28,517 bases of DNA, from NCBI GenBank assembly GCA_949283985.1, contig CASDUM010000027.1, forward strand, positions 1-28,517, given 5' to 3'. Under the pieces are notes generated by a model that was given only the letters and a program-made list of their open reading frames with translations, did no database searches and was not told where the DNA came from. Shown here piece after piece: positions 27,701 through 28,517 of the stretch; within the stretch, counting starts at the first letter, position 1, and each line of letters opens with the position of its first letter. The position numbers were made by a program, and so were the translations under genes. Source of the DNA: an uncultured Mycoplasmataceae bacterium. GTDB taxonomy: Bacteria > Bacillota_I > Bacilli_A > Mycoplasmatales > Mycoplasmoidaceae.

Positions 27701-28517
27701 ATGAATAAAATAGCAATAGTTGGTAAACCAAATGTTGGAAAATCAACATTTTTTAACAGAGTAATTAAAAAAAATAAATCAATCATTGATGATTCCCCAG
27801 GAGTTACTAGAGATAGAATTTACCATAAAGCGGAATGATTAAATAGAGAATTTATATTAATTGACACTGGTGGATTGACTGTTGATGAATTTGATTTTAA
27901 GTCAAATATTGAACATCAAGTAAACCTAGCAATTAAAGAATCAGACTATATTATATTTCTAGTATCAAAAAAAGATGGAATTGACAAAGATGATTTATAT
28001 GTTTCAAAATTATTAAAAAAATCAAAGTGCAAAAACGTAATCCTTGCTGTTAACAAATGTGATTCGAATAAAAATTTTGATGATAGTGAATTTTATAAAT
28101 TCGGATTTGGAAAACCATATTTTATTTCATCGACTCATGGTATAGGCATCGGTGATTTATTAGATAAAATAATTTCAATAGAAAAAAAAGAAAGCAATGA
28201 TGAAAACGATTATTTCGCATTTTGCATTATTGGTAAACCAAATGTAGGAAAATCTTCTTTAGTTAATTCAATTTTGAACGAAGATAGAATGATAGTGTCT
28301 AATATATCAGGGACAACAAGAGATGCTATTGATTCTACTTTTATAAGAAATAAAAAAAAGTACATGATAATTGATACTGCTGGAATAAGAAGAAAAGGAA
28401 AAATTAAAGAAAATGTTGAAAAGTACTCAATTTTGAGAGTAAATCAATCTATTTCAAGATCAAAACTTATAGTCTTAGTTATAGATGGTTCAACGGATAT
28501 TACTGAACAAGATGAAG
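27701..28517 (+). CDS. der: Ribosome biogenesis GTPase Der (EngA), 3' end outside the window
   Basis: Der is a double-GTPase needed for 50S subunit maturation. The visible 272 residues hold the first G domain, with P-loop GKPNVGKST, DSPGVTRDR (G2), DTGGL (G3) and NKCD (G4), a short charged linker near 165-175, and then the second G domain with GKPNVGKSS, ISGTTRDAI and DTAGIRRKG. Two complete P-loops in tandem are diagnostic. The stop of cmk is two bases before the ATG; AAGAGAT is a modest ribosome-binding site inside the cmk end. The second G4 motif and the KH-like C-terminal domain lie beyond the window. Confidence 0.96.

Noticed and set aside
1..28517. tRNA or rRNA genes, CRISPR arrays, insertion sequences or a replication origin
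   Set aside because: I saw no tRNA T-loop signature with matching acceptor arms, no rRNA segment, no regularly spaced repeats, no transposase and no DnaA-box cluster.

Overview
The window is a very AT-rich bacterial segment (roughly a quarter G+C by eye). UGA must be read as tryptophan: nearly every conserved gene here (trmB, sufC, sufS, sufB, lgt, secE, nusG, rplA, cmk and others) is interrupted by in-frame TGA exactly where its family has Trp. Translation table 4 plus tightly packed, often overlapping genes points to a wall-less Mollicute of the Spiroplasma/Mycoplasma/Entomoplasma type. The genus cannot be fixed from the sequence. All CDS coordinates below use table 4.

Layout. 1-4740: the 3' part of a giant coiled-coil protein and a second coiled-coil gene sharing a recurring Trp/Asn-Asn-Gln motif, closed by a terminator. 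4791-5435: trmB. 5490-10045: a compact sufC-sufD-sufS-sufU-sufB cluster for Fe-S assembly, with a short SufD and a small unknown gene at its end. 10103-10597: a ferritin-like protein with a degraded ferroxidase centre. 10644-14739: pflA, a membrane protein, hprK, lgt and trxB, ending in a terminator. 14783-15129: a gene-poor spacer with a long hairpin and a promoter. 15130-17017: a LicC-like cytidylyltransferase preceded by an eight-G tract, then a DEDDh exonuclease.

17056-20338: rpmG-secE-nusG, a DUF368 membrane protein and a DUF2156 protein, all on the plus strand. 20322-21439: the only minus-strand genes, a GNAT acetyltransferase and a small HNH-like zinc protein. 21612-24911: a YgjP-type metalloprotease, Tex and a small membrane protein. 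25091-26367: the rplK-rplA operon with its own promoter, structured leader and terminator. 26430-28517: a tail-anchored protein, cmk and the 5' part of der.

The core genes serve Fe-S assembly, lipoprotein maturation (lgt), thiol redox (trxB), carbon control (hprK), transcription and translation (nusG, rpmG, rplK, rplA, tex, trmB, der) and secretion (secE). The parts that look specific to this lineage are the coiled-coil pair, the possibly phase-variable licC-like gene, the DUF368/DUF2156 pair, the degenerate ferritin and the minus-strand pair.
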